Assembly (NCBI GenBank): GCA_021779775.1
Contig: JAJYAB010000095.1
Span: 1-6,864 of the forward strand
Direction of reading: 5' to 3'
Length of the DNA stretch: 6,864 nucleotides
Source of the DNA: Actinomycetes bacterium
GTDB taxonomy: Bacteria > Actinomycetota > Acidimicrobiia > Acidimicrobiales > UBA8190
The notes beneath the pieces are model-generated. The model ran no database searches, was not told where the DNA came from, and worked only from the letters and a program-made list of their open reading frames with translations. This document shows, piece after piece, positions 5,218 to 6,864 of the stretch; position 1 is the first letter of the stretch; each line of letters starts with the position of its first letter. Made by a program: the position numbers and the translations under genes.

Positions 5218-5664
5218 TCACCGGGGCATCGCCGCGGCGGGCCGCAGGGCCACACAATCGGCACACAGCCCGCGGAACACCACCTCGGCGTCCCCCACCT
5301 CGTACCCGTCGCCGGCCCCTTCGGGCACCTGTAGCCCGGTGAAGTCGGCATGCAGGTCCCGGACGCGCCCGCACGACCGGCAGACGAGATGGTGGTGGAC
5401 GGTGCCCACGTTCGGATCGAACCGAGCGGTGCCGGTGCCCAGGTCCAGCGCAGCCACCTCGCCCAGGGCCGCCAGCTCGTGCAGCGTCTGGTAGACGGTC
5501 TTCAACGAGATCGTCTCCATCTCCGCCCGCGCCGCCTCGTAGACGGCCTCGGCCGTCGGGTGCGACACGTCGCCCTGTAGGACGCGGAAGATGCACTGGC
5601 GCTGGGCGGTGACCTTCCGGCCCCGTGCCCGGAACACGGCGGTGAGCTGATCGGGGGTCTTCAC
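5218..5664 (-). CDS. Fur/PerR-family metal-dependent transcriptional repressor
   Basis: DNA-binding repressor of 148 residues, the usual Fur-family size. The N-terminal winged helix carries RGRKVTAQRQ (14-23) and the recognition segment ISLKTVYQTLHELAALGEV (52-70). The C-terminal dimerisation domain has the HHHLVC-SCG metal region. Cys95/98 and Cys134/137 form the structural zinc site. His35 (SHPTAE), Asp83 (RFD), His90, His92 and Asp103 (CGRVRDL) match the five regulatory ligands of Bacillus PerR, including the Asp after CG that is usually Glu in iron-sensing Fur. A peroxide-sensing role is therefore likely, consistent with rubrerythrin next door, but iron or zinc sensing is not excluded. 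The GTG at 5662-5664 is chosen because typical Fur proteins have about ten residues before the RGRKVT motif. GTG at 5694 or TTG at 5697 would add about ten residues. No Shine-Dalgarno is seen at any of them. Confidence 0.93.
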   Translation of the reverse strand: MKTPDQLTAVFRARGRKVTAQRQCIFRVLQGDVSHPTAEAVYEAARAEMETISLKTVYQTLHELAALGEVAALDLGTGTARFDPNVGTVHHHLVCRSCGRVRDLHADFTGLQVPEGAGDGYEVGDAEVVFRGLCADCVALRPAAAMPR

Positions 5665-5674
5665 GGCATCTGCC

Positions 5675-5680
5675 AGTGTA
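5675..5680 (-). promoter_or_regulatory. Candidate -10 element for the fur-family gene
   Basis: TACACT on the minus strand fits TAnnnT and lies 10 bp before the chosen GTG, so the mRNA would have almost no leader. No clear -35 is present at 16-18 bp. It lies 26 bp from the near-palindrome at 5707-5725, which would cover the region about 30 bp upstream, a place where a repressor could act. Weak evidence. Confidence 0.3.
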
Positions 5681-5706
5681 GCGGCCTTTTCCACCAACCA
5701 TTGTTG

Positions 5707-5725
5707 TTTGACAGCGGTTGTCGAA
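5707..5725. promoter_or_regulatory. 19-bp near-palindrome between fur-family gene and glpD, candidate Fur/PerR operator
   Basis: TTTGACAGCGGTTGTCGAA is a 19-bp inverted repeat centred on G5716, with seven of nine arm positions complementary. The length and 1-bp centre match the layout of Fur-family boxes, and the TTGACA/TGTC-AA arms resemble high-GC actinobacterial versions. It is in the 106-bp gap between divergent genes, so one bound dimer could control both the repressor itself and glpD. The gap also holds GGCCCGGGCC (5760-5769) just ahead of the glpD ATG; otherwise I see nothing in it. Confidence 0.5.
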
Positions 5726-5770
5726 CTGGTCTGGTGCCTGACCGCGGGTCGGGCTGCTCGGCCCGGGCCC

Positions 5771-6864
5771 ATGCTGTGGCAGGCTGGCCGGGTGCCTGCT
5801 GGCTCCCCCGTCGACGTCGCCGCGTTCGACCGGCAGGAATCCCTGCGCCGCCTGGAGAGCAGGCAGTTCGACGTCCTGGTGGTCGGCGGGGGCGTGACGG
5901 GCTGCGGCGTGGCGCTCGACGCCGCTTCGCGAGGACTGCGCACCGCGCTCGTGGAGCGGCAAGACTTCGCTTCGGGCACGTCGTCGAAGTCATCCAAGAT
6001 GGTGCACGGCGGCCTTCGCTACCTACAGCAACGTGAGCTGCGCCTGGTGTACGAAGCCCTCCACGAGCGCCAGCGGCTGCTCGGGAACGCTCCGCACCTC
6101 GTCGCCCCGATGCCCTTTCTCATCCCGCTGTTCGGGCACGACGGCGTGGTGAGCAAGAGTGTCGCCCGTGCGTACTCGTCCGCGCTGTGGCTCTACGACG
6201 TCACCGGTGGGCTCAGGATCGGGCGGCGGCACCGGCGGATCAGCCGGACCGAGGCGCTGGCCCACCTCCCGACGCTACAGGCCGACCGGCTCGTAGCGGC
6301 GTTCGTGTACTTCGACGCTCGCGCCGACGACGCGCGGCTCACCCTGGCCTTGGCGCGGACCGCAGCACTCGATCATGGTGCGACCATGGCCAACTATGCC
6401 GAGGTGGTCGGTTTGCTGCACGACGCCGGCGGCCGGGTGGCCGGTGCGCGGGTGCAAGCAGCCGATCCGCGGGCGTCGCCGGCCACGCCCGGGCGAGATG
6501 GCGCCCCGACCCGCCAGCTCGAGGTGCGAGCCTCGGTGGTCGTCAATGCCACCGGTGTGTGGGCCGACGACGTCCGCGCATTGGACGAGGGCACCCATCC
6601 GCGCTCGATCCGACCAGCAAAGGGGGTCCATCTGACGGTGCCCCGATCGAAGCTGCCCGCCGACATGGCCGCCGTGGTCCCCGTGGCACGCGACCGCCGC
6701 TCGATCTTCGTCGTGCCGTGGCCCGACGGGGACGACGTCTACCTGGGCACCACCGACACCGACTGGGACGGGGAACTCGACGATCCGGTGTGCCTCCCCG
6801 AAGACGTCGACTACCTGCTGCAGGCCGCCAACGCCTCGTTCACCGGGACCCTGACGCGCCACGA
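5771..6864 (+). CDS. glpD: FAD-dependent glycerol-3-phosphate dehydrogenase, cut by the right edge
   Basis: Oxidises sn-glycerol 3-phosphate to dihydroxyacetone phosphate and passes electrons to the quinone pool from the inner face of the membrane. About 364 residues are visible of an expected 500-580; the frame is still open at the window end. The N-terminal dinucleotide fold has FDVLVVGGGVTGCGVALDAA (33-52), with the GxGxxG-type glycines at 39, 41 and 44, and an acidic Glu62 ending the second strand. Then come the GlpD signature SGTSSKSSKMVHGGLRYLQ (68-86), APHLVAPMPFLIPLFG, an AxGVWAD-like motif (VVNATGVWADDV), and VYLGTTDTDWDG, the family's GTTDT motif. ATG 5771 and GTG 5792 are both in frame; neither has a good Shine-Dalgarno, and family alignment allows either. 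No glycerol kinase or facilitator gene is visible beside it. Confidence 0.94.
   Translation, partial: MLWQAGRVPAGSPVDVAAFDRQESLRRLESRQFDVLVVGGGVTGCGVALDAASRGLRTALVERQDFASGTSSKSSKMVHGGLRYLQQRELRLVYEALHERQRLLGNAPHLVAPMPFLIPLFGHDGVVSKSVARAYSSALWLYDVTGGLRIGRRHRRISRTEALAHLPTLQADRLVAAFVYFDARADDARLTLALARTAALDHGATMANYAEVVGLLHDAGGRVAGARVQAADPRASPATPGRDGAPTRQLEVRASVVVNATGVWADDVRALDEGTHPRSIRPAKGVHLTVPRSKLPADMAAVVPVARDRRSIFVVPWPDGDDVYLGTTDTDWDGELDDPVCLPEDVDYLLQAANASFTGTLTRH

Noticed and set aside
5022..5351. Pentapeptide-repeat proteins across the tandem array (LGCSD, VARIW, RATQI or LLGSG repeats)
   Set aside because: They arise only because a 15-bp unit keeps frames open. They overlap the rubrerythrin or fur coding ends and have no supporting start signals or flanking domain.
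5665..5997. N-terminal extension of the fur-family frame to an ATG at 5997
   Set aside because: The extra residues are low-complexity, overlap the divergent glpD coding sequence and have no counterpart in Fur proteins of normal length.
6275..6862. Minus-strand open frame opposite glpD
   Set aside because: The plus strand carries clear GlpD motifs throughout this stretch; the antisense product has no recognisable features.

Overview
The window looks like chromosomal DNA from a high-GC actinobacterium. The evidence is uniformly GC-rich third codon positions, a WhiB-family iron-sulfur regulator (a family confined to Actinobacteria and their phages), GTG starts, and at least one start whose -10-like motif would give a leaderless transcript. 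The gene styles would fit Acidimicrobiia, but that narrower placement is inference.

Almost everything up to about 5,660 reads on the minus strand. In transcription order (right to left) it starts with a Fur/PerR-family metal-dependent repressor (5218-5664). After a 161-bp gap come a rubredoxin-less rubrerythrin (4634-5056) and a DUF3501 protein (3898-4542). These three look like a peroxide-defence module: a sensor that keeps all five PerR-type regulatory ligands, a diiron peroxidase, and a partner protein of unknown function. The gap ahead of rubrerythrin holds seven tandem copies of a 15-bp unit (5081-5185). The gap between rubrerythrin and DUF3501 holds a perfect 15-bp inverted repeat (4583-4626).

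Next on the minus strand is a 241-bp regulatory gap with a good sigma70-like promoter, a palindrome and a direct repeat. It leads into a small WhiB-like protein (3411-3656). A secreted protein with an LppX/LprG-like look (2479-3357), an acyl-CoA dehydrogenase (1233-2408) and anthranilate phosphoribosyltransferase TrpD (124-1245) follow. The dehydrogenase stop overlaps the trpD start by 13 bp. A 30-codon open frame after trpD runs off the left edge and may be the start of another gene.

The only plus-strand gene is a GlpD-type FAD-dependent glycerol-3-phosphate dehydrogenase (from 5771 or 5792), cut by the right edge. It diverges from the fur gene across a 106-bp gap that contains a 19-bp near-palindrome, a good candidate Fur/PerR operator.

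The genes belong to known families. The less ordinary material is the non-coding structure around the rubrerythrin module, the two-gene form of a cluster that usually carries an Fe-S oxidoreductase, and a Gly in place of the usual Asn in a TrpD substrate-binding motif. I found no CRISPR array, insertion sequence, tRNA or rRNA.
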